This document shows, in pieces, positions 33,030-42,212 of a stretch of 64,000 nucleotides of DNA; position 1 is the stretch's first letter; each line of letters starts with the position of its first letter. The stretch comes from Streptomyces sp. NRRL F-2580. GTDB taxonomy: Bacteria > Actinomycetota > Actinomycetes > Streptomycetales > Streptomycetaceae. The DNA is taken from the NCBI RefSeq assembly GCF_000720115.1, contig NZ_JOIR01000029.1:62001-126000 (forward strand). The letters are read 5' to 3'. The notes under the pieces are model-generated. The model was not told the origin of the DNA, made no database searches, and saw only the letters and a program-made list of their open reading frames with translations. Both the position numbers and the translations under genes were made by a program.

Positions 33030-33668
33030 GGATCGTCCTCGCCGAGGATGGGGTCCTGCTCCGCGAGGGCCTCGTCGGTCTGCTGACGCGTTTCGGTCAC
33101 GAGGTGGCGGCCGCCGTCGGGGACGCGGAGGAGCTGCGTACCGCGGTCGCCGACCACGACCCGGACATCGTCGTCACCGACGTACGGATGCCCCCCGGCC
33201 ACACCCGATGACGGACTGCGCGCCGCCGTGGAGCTGCGGACGGCCCGGCCCGGTCTGCCCGTGCTGGTGCTCAGCCAGTAGGTGCAGCGCTCGTACGCCG
33301 CCGACCTGCTGGACTCCGGCGACGGCAGTGGCGTCGGCTACCTCCTCAAGGACCGGGTCGGGCAGGTGCAGCAGTTCCTCGACGCGGTGGTCACGGTGGC
33401 CGGCGGCGGCACGGTGGTGGACCCGGAGGTCGTGCGCCAGCTCCTGCGCCGGCGGCGTGATCCCCTCGCCGCGCTGACCCCGCGCGAGCGGGAGGTGCTG
33501 GGCCTGGTCGCGGAGGGGAAGTCCAACGGGGCCATCGCCCGCGCGCTGGTGGTCTCCGAGGCGGCCGTCGGCAAACACATCGGGAACATCCTGGGAAAGC
33601 TCGACCTGCCGCCCGCCGAGGAGACGCACCGCCGGGTCCTGGCGGTCCTCGCGTACCTCCGCGGCTAG
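32984..33668 (+). pseudogene. NarL/LuxR response regulator with frameshift and nonsense mutation
   Basis: From GTG 32984 the receiver domain reads LRIVLAEDGVLLREGLVGLL to VVTDVRMPPGHT. An extra C in CACACCCGATGAC (about 33201-33209) then shifts the frame to a stop. Removing it restores DDGLRAAVELRTARPGLPVL and VLSQ, but the next codon is TAG (33280-33282) where the family usually has Tyr. Reading on gives QRSYAADLLDSG and an intact LuxR helix-turn-helix (LTPREREVLGLVAEGKSN). Two independent lesions plus the kinase truncation mean this two-component system is dead. Confidence 0.85.
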
Positions 33669-33740
33669 GGCCCCTCGCCGGGACCTTCCCATTGGTTTTG
33701 AGCACCCCTGAGGACCAGGTAGTATTTTCTCTGTCAGCAG

Positions 33741-33814
33741 GCGCCGCTAGCTCAGTTGGTTAGAGCAGCTGACTCTTAATCAGCGGGTCCGGGGTTCGAG
33801 TCCCTGGCGGCGCA
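33741..33814 (+). tRNA. tRNA-Lys (anticodon CUU), copy 2
   Basis: 74 nt starting GCGCCGCTAGCTCAGTTGGT and ending CTGGCGGCGCA; cloverleaf as for copy 1, with which it is identical. It is on the opposite strand to copies 1 and 3. AGTATTTTCTCTG upstream probably carries the promoter. Confidence 0.97.
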
Positions 33815-33888
33815 CCTGTCCTTCGGGCGGTTTCCGGTTCACCGGGAACCGCCCGAAGTGTTTTCCGGCCCGCCGACTGCCCGCGCCG

Positions 33889-34647
33889 TCAGAGCGTGAG
33901 CGACAGCAGCAGCGGCGCGGCCTTCCGGTTCAGGGTGTCCGCCGCGGCGCGCAGCCGGTGCGCGTGCTCGACCGGCATCGACAGGGCCAGGCAGCCCACC
34001 GAGGCCCCGGCCGTGATCGGGACCGCCGCGCAGACCGTGCCCACGGCGTACTCCTGCAGGTCCAGCATCGGCACGGTCGCCGGCTGGGCGTCCAGCTTGG
34101 AGAAGAGGATCCGCTCGTTCACGATCGTCTTCGACGTGAGCCGGGCGATCTTGTGCCGGGACAGGTGGTCGCGCCGCCCGTTCAGGTCCAGCTGGGTGAG
34201 CAGGCACTTTCCGACGGCGCTGGCGTGCGCGGCGGAGCGGAAGTCGACCCACTCGTGCACCTTCGGGGTGCGGGGACTGTCCGCGAACTGCGTGATCCTG
34301 ACCTCGCCGTCCACGTACCGGCTGATGTAGACGGCCGCGCCGACCGAGTCGCGCAGCCGGTCCAGGGTCTCTTGCAGCTTGTCCGTCAGCGCCTGCTGCC
34401 GGTCGATGCCCGAGCCGAGCAGGACGAGGGAGTCCCCTATGGCGTAGGCGCCGTCGGACACCTGCAGGACATAACCCTCCCGACGCAGCATGAGCAGCAT
34501 CGGAGCGAGATGGACGGCGGGCAGGCCGGTCTCACGCGCGATCTGCACGTCGGTCACACCACCGGTGTGCCGTGCGATCGTTTCGAGTACGCGTAGTGCG
34601 TACTGCACCGAGTGGAACGGCGCGGTCGGCTCGGGCTTCAGCGCCAC
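33889..34647 (-). CDS. IclR family transcriptional regulator
   Basis: 252 residues. N-terminal winged helix (about 12-70: SVQYALRVLETIARHTGGVT, VQIARETGLPAVHLAPML) and C-terminal IclR effector domain (about 85-245) with HASAVGKCLLTQL and GASVGCLALSMP. IclR proteins bind small carboxylic or aromatic effectors and usually control adjacent genes. The divergent flavin monooxygenase gene, 230 nt away, is a candidate target, with a palindrome between them. Confidence 0.88.
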   Translation of the reverse strand: MALKPEPTAPFHSVQYALRVLETIARHTGGVTDVQIARETGLPAVHLAPMLLMLRREGYVLQVSDGAYAIGDSLVLLGSGIDRQQALTDKLQETLDRLRDSVGAAVYISRYVDGEVRITQFADSPRTPKVHEWVDFRSAAHASAVGKCLLTQLDLNGRRDHLSRHKIARLTSKTIVNERILFSKLDAQPATVPMLDLQEYAVGTVCAAVPITAGASVGCLALSMPVEHAHRLRAAADTLNRKAAPLLLSLTL

Positions 34648-34765
34648 GGTTTCCCCCTAGCAGGTTGTTACCGCTTGCCCTACCACGATAGCCATCAAGA
34701 GGCCCATGTGGAGCGCCTGTTGAGGAGATTGATGGCTCAATCATATCTGTCTGCCTGGATCTACT

Positions 34766-34785
34766 CCATTGGCATATGCCATGGT
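34766..34785. promoter_or_regulatory. Palindrome in the iclR–monooxygenase intergenic region
   Basis: CCATTGGCATATGCCATGG is almost fully palindromic, with the perfect core TGGCATATGCCA at 34770-34781. It lies in an unusually AT-rich stretch (34650-34790) and is a plausible operator for the IclR protein. Confidence 0.5.
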
Positions 34786-34877
34786 CATGCGCGCTGTCCC
34801 CGGTGCGCCGGGAATGCCCGGCCGCCGCTCACGGTTCGAATTCTTCGTACGGACGACACGGCGAAACGGGAGCGACG

Positions 34878-35993
34878 ATGAGTGACACCGGTGGCGCACA
34901 TGGACAGCATGGCAGGAACGGCGGCATCCGGGGTGCCGCGCAGGGCCGGGCGACCGTACCGCTTTCGGTCCTGGACCTCGTCACCGTCGGCGCCGGCAGC
35001 ACCGCCCACGACTCCCTGCGCACCAGCGTGGCCATCGCCCGGCTCGCCGAGTCCCGCGGCTACCACCGCCACTGGGTGGCCGAACACCACTCCATGCCCG
35101 GCGTCGCCAGCTCCTCGCCGGCCGTGATCCTGGCCCACCTCGCCGCGCACACCTCCCGCATACGGCTCGGATCGGGCGGGGTCATGCTGCCCAACCACGC
35201 CCCGCTCGCCATCGCCGAACAGTTCGGCACCCTGGAGGCGCTCGCCCCGGGCCGGATCGACCTCGGGCTCGGCCGGGCCCCGGGCACCGACGGACGCACG
35301 GCCGCCGCGCTGCGCGGGGCCGGGCGCCTCGACGAGTCCGCGGACGACTTCCCCCGGCAGCTCATGGAGCTCACCCGGTTCCTCGACGACGACTTCCCGG
35401 ACGGACACCCGTACGCCCGCGTGCACGCCGTACCGGGCCCGGTCCAGGGCCCCGCCGGGCGGCCGCCGCTGTGGCTGCTCGGCTCCTCCGGCTTCAGCGC
35501 CCGGCTCGCCGGCGAGCTCGGCCTCCCCTTCGCCTACGCCCACCACTTCTCGGCGGCGGGCACCCTGCCCGCCCTCGACCTCTACCGGCAGAGCTTCCGC
35601 CCCTCGGCCGTGCTGGACGCCCCGTACGCCGTCATCGGGGTCTCGGCGCTCGCCGCCGACACCGGCGCGGAGGCCCGCGCCCAGGTGCTCACCGGCGCGC
35701 TGTCGATGCTGCGGCTGCGCACCGGGCGGCCCGGGCTGGTCCCGACGCCGCAGGAGGCGGCGGCGTACCCCTTCTCCCCGGCGGAGCGGGAGTTCGTCGA
35801 CGGCTGGCTCGCGAACATCGTCCACGGCACCCCCGACGAGGTCCGCACCGGACTGGACGACCTCGCCAAGCGGACGGGTGCGGACGAGCTGATGCTGACC
35901 GCCAACGCCCACAGCGGGGCGGCCCGCCTGCGTTCGTACGAGCTCGTCGCAGATGCGTACGGCATGCCCGTGCAGGCACCGGCGGCCGACTGA
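34878..35993 (+). CDS. LLM-class flavin-dependent oxidoreductase
   Basis: 371 residues with the luciferase-like TIM barrel: SVLDLVTVGAGSTAHDSLRT, HWVAEHHSMPGVASSSPAVI (the ubiquitous WVAEHH motif) and IRLGSGGVMLPNHAPLAIAEQFGTL. This subfamily (MsnO8-like, FMN or F420 dependent) includes alkanal-type monooxygenases. An N-terminal Gly/His-rich stretch of about 25 residues is variable. ATG at 34878 with ACGGGAG upstream. A hairpin terminator follows at 36062-36093. Confidence 0.87.
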   Translation: MSDTGGAHGQHGRNGGIRGAAQGRATVPLSVLDLVTVGAGSTAHDSLRTSVAIARLAESRGYHRHWVAEHHSMPGVASSSPAVILAHLAAHTSRIRLGSGGVMLPNHAPLAIAEQFGTLEALAPGRIDLGLGRAPGTDGRTAAALRGAGRLDESADDFPRQLMELTRFLDDDFPDGHPYARVHAVPGPVQGPAGRPPLWLLGSSGFSARLAGELGLPFAYAHHFSAAGTLPALDLYRQSFRPSAVLDAPYAVIGVSALAADTGAEARAQVLTGALSMLRLRTGRPGLVPTPQEAAAYPFSPAEREFVDGWLANIVHGTPDEVRTGLDDLAKRTGADELMLTANAHSGAARLRSYELVADAYGMPVQAPAAD

Positions 35994-36061
35994 CCGTACG
36001 CGAACGGGGTTTGGCTGGTTTGTTGACGAAACCTTGCGGGGGGATGTCTGAAGGCAGCCTT

Positions 36062-36093
36062 AAACCGCTCGTCACCCGGGGTGGCGAGCGGTT
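36062..36093. terminator. Hairpin terminator after the LLM oxidoreductase
   Basis: AAACCGCTCGTCACC pairs with GGTGGCGAGCGGTTT around a CCGG loop, 70 nt after the stop codon and before the chitinase promoter. Confidence 0.8.
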
Positions 36094-36136
36094 TCTGCTG
36101 TGCGCTCAGGTCTCTGACTTGGGGAGATGGCGCGGG

Positions 36137-36168
36137 AGTGGTCTAGTCCTTCTTTGGTCCGAACCATT
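36137..36168. promoter_or_regulatory. Tandem dre-like sites in the chitinase promoter
   Basis: AGTGGTCTAGTCCTT (36137-36151) and TTTGGTCCGAACCATT (36153-36168) both resemble the DasR dre. Together they reproduce the 12-bp direct repeat (TGGTCnnnnCC form) known from streptomycete chitinase promoters. They lie about 80-110 nt before the chitinase ATG. Both carry mismatches to the best consensus. Confidence 0.75.
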
Positions 36169-36247
36169 GACGCCGGGTCGGAGTGATCGCTATCACTTCT
36201 CTCACCTGAACTTCTTGCTCTCTCCTCCCACCCCCACGGAGCGGTTC

Positions 36248-37945
<1,698 letters not shown>

Positions 37946-37972
37946 TCTCCCCCCACCCCGCGCCGAGCGACA

Positions 37973-38002
37973 CCCCGCCCTGTCCCCTCTCCGGGGGCGG
38001 GG
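37973..38002. terminator. Hairpin after the chitinase gene
   Basis: CCCCGCCC (37973-37980) pairs with GGGCGGGG (37995-38002), 28 nt past the stop. Confidence 0.6.
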
Positions 38003-38117
38003 CGGAGGTGTGTGACATGGTTGCGGGATTCGCGCCATCTCTGCGTGCAGGTGTCGTTACGCTCGGCCACAAGCCGAATCCGGCTCCGACCCGCGTTTGC
38101 ATGGGGGTGACCGTCCC

Positions 38118-38966
38118 ATGGTCCTGGCCCGCGACCTCGACCCCAGCGCCTCGCCGCTGGACTACTACGGCTACGAGCTGCGCCGCCTCAGGGAAGGGGC
38201 CGGGCTGAAACAGGCCCAGTTGGGCGACATCATCTTCTGCACCGGCTCCCTGATCGGGCAGGTGGAGACCACGAAGCGGGTGCCGACCCGCGACTTCTCG
38301 GAACGGGTGGATGCTGCGCTCGGCACGGACGGGCACTTCTCCCGACTGGTGGGACTGGTTCTGCGGAGCGTGCTGCCGACGTGGTTCCAGCCGTACGCGG
38401 AGATGGAGGCCCGGGCCACGTACATCTCCACGTTCCAGTCGCAGGTGGTCTACGGACTCCTCCAGACGGAGGCCTATGCGAAGGCCTTGCTGAGCGTGGA
38501 GTATTCGGGGCGGGTTGACGAGATCGTGGCGGCCCGTCTGGAGCGTCAGCGCATACTGGCCCGCGAGACCCCGCCGGTCCTGCTGGTGGTGCTGGACGAA
38601 GCGCTGCTGCATCGCAAGGTCGGTGGCCGCGACGTCATGCGGGAACAACTGGCCCACCTACTGACCTTTTGCGAGCGGCCGTGGGTCCAGATCCAGGTGA
38701 TGCCCTTCTCGGCTGGCGAACACACAGGGATGACAGGATCGTTCACCCTTCTCCGGTTCGACAACGACCCCGATCTCTTCTACACGGAGAGCTATGACTC
38801 GGGCCATATGACGGCCAATCCTCCCGTGATCCGGGAGCGTTCCCTCGGCTACGCTCGGCTGCAGGCCGACGCACTCTCGCCGGAGGAGTCGGCCCTTCTG
38901 ATCGCACGCGTAATGGAGGAACGCTATGGGGACCAGTGTGGACCTGAGGAGCGTGCAGTGGCGTAA
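38118..38966 (+). CDS. XRE-type regulator with DUF5753 (Scr1/BldB-associated family)
   Basis: 282 residues. Helix-turn-helix at about 15-70 (YYGYELRRLREGAGLKQAQL, GSLIGQVETTKRVP) and a C-terminal DUF5753 domain (about 90-270) with LLQTEAYAKALL and VQIQVMPFSAGEHTGMTGSF. In Streptomyces these are encoded with DUF397 partners, as here: the DUF397 gene starts inside the last 41 nt. Many such pairs exist per genome; a toxin-antitoxin-like or developmental role has been proposed for some. ATG at 38118 after GGGGGTGA. Confidence 0.9.
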   Translation: MVLARDLDPSASPLDYYGYELRRLREGAGLKQAQLGDIIFCTGSLIGQVETTKRVPTRDFSERVDAALGTDGHFSRLVGLVLRSVLPTWFQPYAEMEARATYISTFQSQVVYGLLQTEAYAKALLSVEYSGRVDEIVAARLERQRILARETPPVLLVVLDEALLHRKVGGRDVMREQLAHLLTFCERPWVQIQVMPFSAGEHTGMTGSFTLLRFDNDPDLFYTESYDSGHMTANPPVIRERSLGYARLQADALSPEESALLIARVMEERYGDQCGPEERAVA

Positions 38967-39162
38967 GTCGACCTACAGCAGCACCAATGGCGGCGAGTGC
39001 GTCGAGTGCGCCCCCCTCGGCGGAGCCGCCTGGCGCAAGGCCTCGTACGGCGGAACCACCGGAGGAGACGGCCAGGTCGCGGTGAGGGACTCCAAGAACC
39101 CCGGCGGGCCGGTCTTCACGGTCACGGCAGAGGCGTTCGGCGTCTTCGTGCGGAGTCTCTGA
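38926..39162 (+). CDS. DUF397 domain protein, partner of the XRE regulator
   Basis: 78 residues, with the family's WRKSTYSSTNGGECVECAPL and VAVRDSKNPGGPVFTVTAEA motifs, the latter duplicated in part by WRKASYGG. Overlap of 41 nt with the XRE gene implies coupled expression. The target of the pair is not visible locally. Confidence 0.92.
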   Translation: MGTSVDLRSVQWRKSTYSSTNGGECVECAPLGGAAWRKASYGGTTGGDGQVAVRDSKNPGGPVFTVTAEAFGVFVRSL

Positions 39163-39165
39163 CCG

Positions 39166-40152
39166 TCAGAGCCAGCCCTGCTGGGCGGCTTTGAGGCCGG
39201 CTTCGAAGCGGCTCGTCGCGTGGAGGCGTTCCATGAGGGCGGCCATCTGGCGCCTGACGGTGCGCAGGGACACCCCGAGGCGCTTGGCGGCGGCCTCGTC
39301 GGTCATGCCCGAGGCCAGGAGCTTCAGCAGTTCGAGTTCGGTCGTGGTGGGCCGGGTGTCGCTGGGGCGGGGGCGGTCCGCGCCGAGCGGTACGGCCGAG
39401 TTCCACGTCTGCTCGAACAGGGTGGTCAGCGAGGCCACGATGCCGGGCGCGCTGGTGCACAGGGCGCCCAGGCGGGAGTGGTCCGGGTCGATCGGGACGA
39501 CCGCCACCGCGCGGTCGAATATGAGCAGGCGCGGCGGCAGGAGCGGACTCGTCCGCACCTGGCCGCCCTGCTCGGTCAGCCACCGCGCGTAGGCCAGCGT
39601 CGTCGGATCGTTGCGGGCGCTGTCCTGGTAGACCGAGCGCATCTCGATGCCGCGGTCCAGCGCGCGCCGGTCCAGCGGCCGGGAGGCCTCCAGGCTCGCT
39701 TCGGACAGTGCGCCGCCCGGCAGGATCGCCAGGCACTCCCGGGTCAGTCCGTGGGCGAGCTGTTCCAGACGGCCCTGGATGGCGTCCATCCCCACGAGCC
39801 GTTCCGCGCCGTCGACCTCGGTGTTCGGGCTGAGTTCGGCGAACTCGGAGACCACCTGCGCAGCGGCTGCCTTGCTGCGGGCCAGCTCCTGCTGCTGCCG
39901 GGCCAGTTCCTCTTCCTGGCGGCGCAGCAGCAGCTCCAGGCCCAGTTCGGGTCTCACCGCGCGCAGGCCGCCCGTGCAGTCCCGCGACGGTCTGAGCAGG
40001 TCGAGGTCGACGAGCCGGTCCAAGCCCTCGCGGACCTGGGTCTCCGTGAGGCCGAGGCGGGCGCTGAGCTCGGCGATGCCTCCCGAAGGGTCGGCCAGCA
40101 TGCCCCGGTACACGGCTTCCACGTCGGCTCCGAGCCCCAGCGTTTGCAGCAT
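39166..40152 (-). CDS. TrmB/LuxR-type transcriptional regulator
   Basis: 328 residues in three parts: an N-terminal TrmB-like winged helix (about 1-60: GGIAELSARLGLTETQVREGL), a coiled coil (about 76-105: RRQEEELARQQQELARSK) and a central effector-type domain, then a C-terminal LuxR helix-turn-helix (about 268-325: LELLKLLASGMTDEAAAKRL, GVSLRTVRRQMAALMERL). There is no receiver domain, so it should respond to a ligand or protein. It is divergent from the SINWD-peptide gene across a perfect 9-bp inverted repeat, the natural candidate for its operator and signal. Converges with DUF397 (3 nt between stops). Confidence 0.87.
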   Translation of the reverse strand: MLQTLGLGADVEAVYRGMLADPSGGIAELSARLGLTETQVREGLDRLVDLDLLRPSRDCTGGLRAVRPELGLELLLRRQEEELARQQQELARSKAAAAQVVSEFAELSPNTEVDGAERLVGMDAIQGRLEQLAHGLTRECLAILPGGALSEASLEASRPLDRRALDRGIEMRSVYQDSARNDPTTLAYARWLTEQGGQVRTSPLLPPRLLIFDRAVAVVPIDPDHSRLGALCTSAPGIVASLTTLFEQTWNSAVPLGADRPRPSDTRPTTTELELLKLLASGMTDEAAAKRLGVSLRTVRRQMAALMERLHATSRFEAGLKAAQQGWL

Positions 40153-40219
40153 CTCCCAGCCCCCCGGCAGTAGTTGGGCGGCCCCCGCCGCGCGCCGCCT
40201 CGGTGATCGTAGGCGAAGT

Positions 40220-40252
40220 CTGTCACCAAGGTGCCAGGCCTGTTGGTGACAG
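40220..40252. promoter_or_regulatory. Perfect 9-bp inverted repeat between the TrmB/LuxR and peptide genes
   Basis: CTGTCACCA (40220-40228) and TGGTGACAG (40244-40252) are exact inverted repeats separated by 15 nt, i.e. 24 bp centre to centre, close to two helical turns. This fits a dimeric LuxR-type activator. It lies about 70 nt before the regulator start and 165 nt before the peptide gene. Confidence 0.7.
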
Positions 40253-40417
40253 CCGAAACCTCTTCTTCGCGGGTCCTGGCGGCAGCAACATTGTGTTCAC
40301 CGGGACGGCGGGGACGAAAGTCACCGACTCAGGCCAGAGCCGCAAGGACGATCCGGATCAGCGCGCAGCACACCGCACCGAACGCATCGCTTCCGAGCCT
40401 GTGACCTGGGGGAAACC

Positions 40418-40609
40418 ATGTCCCGCACCGCCCGCACCGCCCGCTTCGCCGCTGTCGCCGCCGTCCTCACCGCCCTGTGCGCCGGCGCGGTCACCACCGC
40501 CTCGGTGACCGCCGCCGCCGAGACCCACCGGGTCAGCGCCTCCGCCGACGGCAGCATCAACTGGGACACGGCGCCGGCGTCGGTCGAGGACAGCATCAAC
40601 TGGGACTAG
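40418..40609 (+). CDS. Small secreted peptide precursor with two SINWD motifs
   Basis: 63 residues. Signal peptide about 1-34 (RFAAVAAVLTALCAGAVTTA, ending VTAAA). The mature part is about 28 residues and contains DGSINWD and DSINWD, the second at the very C-terminus. No Cys, Ser/Thr-rich core or known RiPP leader is seen. The ATG at 40418 follows a GGGGGAAA purine run. It is divergent from a TrmB/LuxR regulator and 5 nt before the next small gene. A processed signalling peptide is one possibility; a small wall-associated protein is another. Confidence 0.7.
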   Translation: MSRTARTARFAAVAAVLTALCAGAVTTASVTAAAETHRVSASADGSINWDTAPASVEDSINWD

Positions 40610-40614
40610 CCGGG

Positions 40615-40941
40615 ATGCGTGTCGTCCGAGCCTCACTCTCAGGGCCTCGTGCCGATCCGGACCAGGAGTGCGTGCTCGCGCTCGTCTCCGATCTGATCTG
40701 GGCCCACACGCCCGCCGCCCACGGCCTCGAACACCTGCGGACCAAAGCCGCAGCCGACGGCGTGGACGTCTACCTCTTCCTGCGGGCCGCCTCCGAAGCC
40801 GCGGCCCTCACCCAGGCCCACGCGATCCTCGACGGCGCCCGCGCCCCGCTGCGGGCGCACGGCTACCGCCCCACCGAGCCGCGCCGCGAACGTTCCTCAG
40901 GAGAACGCAGTGACCACCACCCTCCGCCAGGCTGCCCGTAA
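40615..40941 (+). CDS. Small conserved-looking protein of unknown function
   Basis: 108 residues, no signal peptide, predicted alpha/beta with helices (CVLALVSDLIWAHTPAAHGL, ASEAAALTQAHAILDGARAP) and a strand VDVYLFLRA; reminiscent of small ferredoxin-like folds but no family recognised. It starts 5 nt after the peptide gene and its last 32 nt overlap the lectin–hydrolase gene in another frame. The C-terminal SSGERSDHHPPPGCP lies in the ribosome site and start of that gene and is therefore compositionally odd. Confidence 0.55.
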   Translation: MRVVRASLSGPRADPDQECVLALVSDLIWAHTPAAHGLEHLRTKAAADGVDVYLFLRAASEAAALTQAHAILDGARAPLRAHGYRPTEPRRERSSGERSDHHPPPGCP

Positions 40942-42115
40942 GAGCGCGGTAGCCGTCCTCTCCACCGCCCTCGGCGCCGGACTGCTCACCGCCGCGGCCG
41001 TCGCCGCCGCCCCGGCCGCCGAGGCCGCGACCACGTGCAGCGGGACCGCCTCGATCTACGGCGTCCTTCCCGACGGCCGCCTCACCTTCAGCACCATCAC
41101 CCCGGCCACCGGTGCGCTGAAGAAGGTGCGGGTCGGAGCGGACCTGGGGTTCGAGCCCAAGGCGATGGCCACCCTCAACTTCAACACGGTGCTGGTGACC
41201 TCGACGACGGGCGCGCTCTACCGCCTCGACGTCCTCACCAACAACGAGTCCCTCGTCCTGGAACGCCCGCCCGTCAAGATCTTCGACAGCGGCTGGACCC
41301 ACGACAAGCTCACCTACGACGGACACGGCCACCTGTACGGCACGGCGGGCGGGGTCCTGCTCCAGTACCTGGTCTCACAGCCCAAGCCGACCGGCTCGGC
41401 GCACATCGGCCAGCGCGCGGAGATCGGCAGCGGCTTCGTCCTGAAGACCCTCACGGCCGCCGGAGACGACCGTCTGCTCGCCACCACGTCGGCCGGCGCG
41501 CTCTACTCCTACAAGATCAACAGCGATGGCACCTGGGACCGGGACGACCTCAAGACCTCCGGCTGGTCCGGGTTCGACCAGGTCGTATCGCCCGGCGGCG
41601 GTCTCTACTACGGCCGGATCGAAACCACCGGTGCCATGTACTGGTACAAGGACGCCAACCCGGCCGACGGCAGCGGCGGCGACATCGCGTATCACAACGA
41701 CACCCCCGTCAACACCGGCGGCTGGACGCAGCAGCTGCTCTCCGCCCAGCCGGAGACGTTCGCCTGCACCACCACCGCGGACCCGCTCGACGGCCACGAC
41801 ATACCCGCCGTGAAGGCGGCCGGCCGCGACCTGATGAACAAGCACGACGGCGGCGCCTGGAACAGCACCGCCCAGTGGAACTGCCTGGAGCAGCTCTGGG
41901 ACAGGGAGAGCGGCTGGCGCTACTGGGCCGACAACCCGAACTCCACGGCCTACGGCATCCCCCAGGCCCTGCCCGGTTCGAAGATGGACGCCTTCGGTGA
42001 CGACTGGCGCACCAACCCGGTCACCCAGATCAAGTGGGGCCTGTCCTACATCGACGGCCAGTACGGCACGCCCTGCGGCGCCTGGACCCACTTCCTGAAC
42101 AACAACTGGTACTGA
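40910..42115 (+). CDS. Secreted tachylectin-like propeller with transglycosylase-like C-terminal domain
   Basis: 401 residues. Signal peptide about 1-43 (ending AAEA). Five-bladed tachylectin-2-like propeller (about 44-285) with blade signatures such as ADLGFEPKAMATLNFNTVLV, WTHDKLTYDGHGHLYGT and VVSPGGGLYYGRI. The C-terminal domain (about 300-401) has NCLEQLWDRESGWRYWADNP (catalytic-type Glu in RESGW) and YGIPQALPGSKM, the pattern of secreted streptomycete SLT/lysozyme-fold proteins. It probably binds GlcNAc-type sugars and cleaves glycan strands. GTG start with AGGAGA 6 nt upstream. Confidence 0.8.
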   Translation: MTTTLRQAARKSAVAVLSTALGAGLLTAAAVAAAPAAEAATTCSGTASIYGVLPDGRLTFSTITPATGALKKVRVGADLGFEPKAMATLNFNTVLVTSTTGALYRLDVLTNNESLVLERPPVKIFDSGWTHDKLTYDGHGHLYGTAGGVLLQYLVSQPKPTGSAHIGQRAEIGSGFVLKTLTAAGDDRLLATTSAGALYSYKINSDGTWDRDDLKTSGWSGFDQVVSPGGGLYYGRIETTGAMYWYKDANPADGSGGDIAYHNDTPVNTGGWTQQLLSAQPETFACTTTADPLDGHDIPAVKAAGRDLMNKHDGGAWNSTAQWNCLEQLWDRESGWRYWADNPNSTAYGIPQALPGSKMDAFGDDWRTNPVTQIKWGLSYIDGQYGTPCGAWTHFLNNNWY

Positions 42116-42212
42116 GCGGCGCCCGAGTCACGCCCGCTCTCCCCTTCTCCCTCCCCTCACCTCCCCGGCCCGACGCGCGTACGTCAGGGCTGCCCAGAAT
42201 CCGGAGACACCC

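Noticed and set aside
32984..33211. Short intact receiver-only protein
   Set aside because: The frame ends at a one-base insertion and the rest of the receiver and LuxR domains follow in the shifted frame, so it is a broken gene, not a stand-alone receiver.
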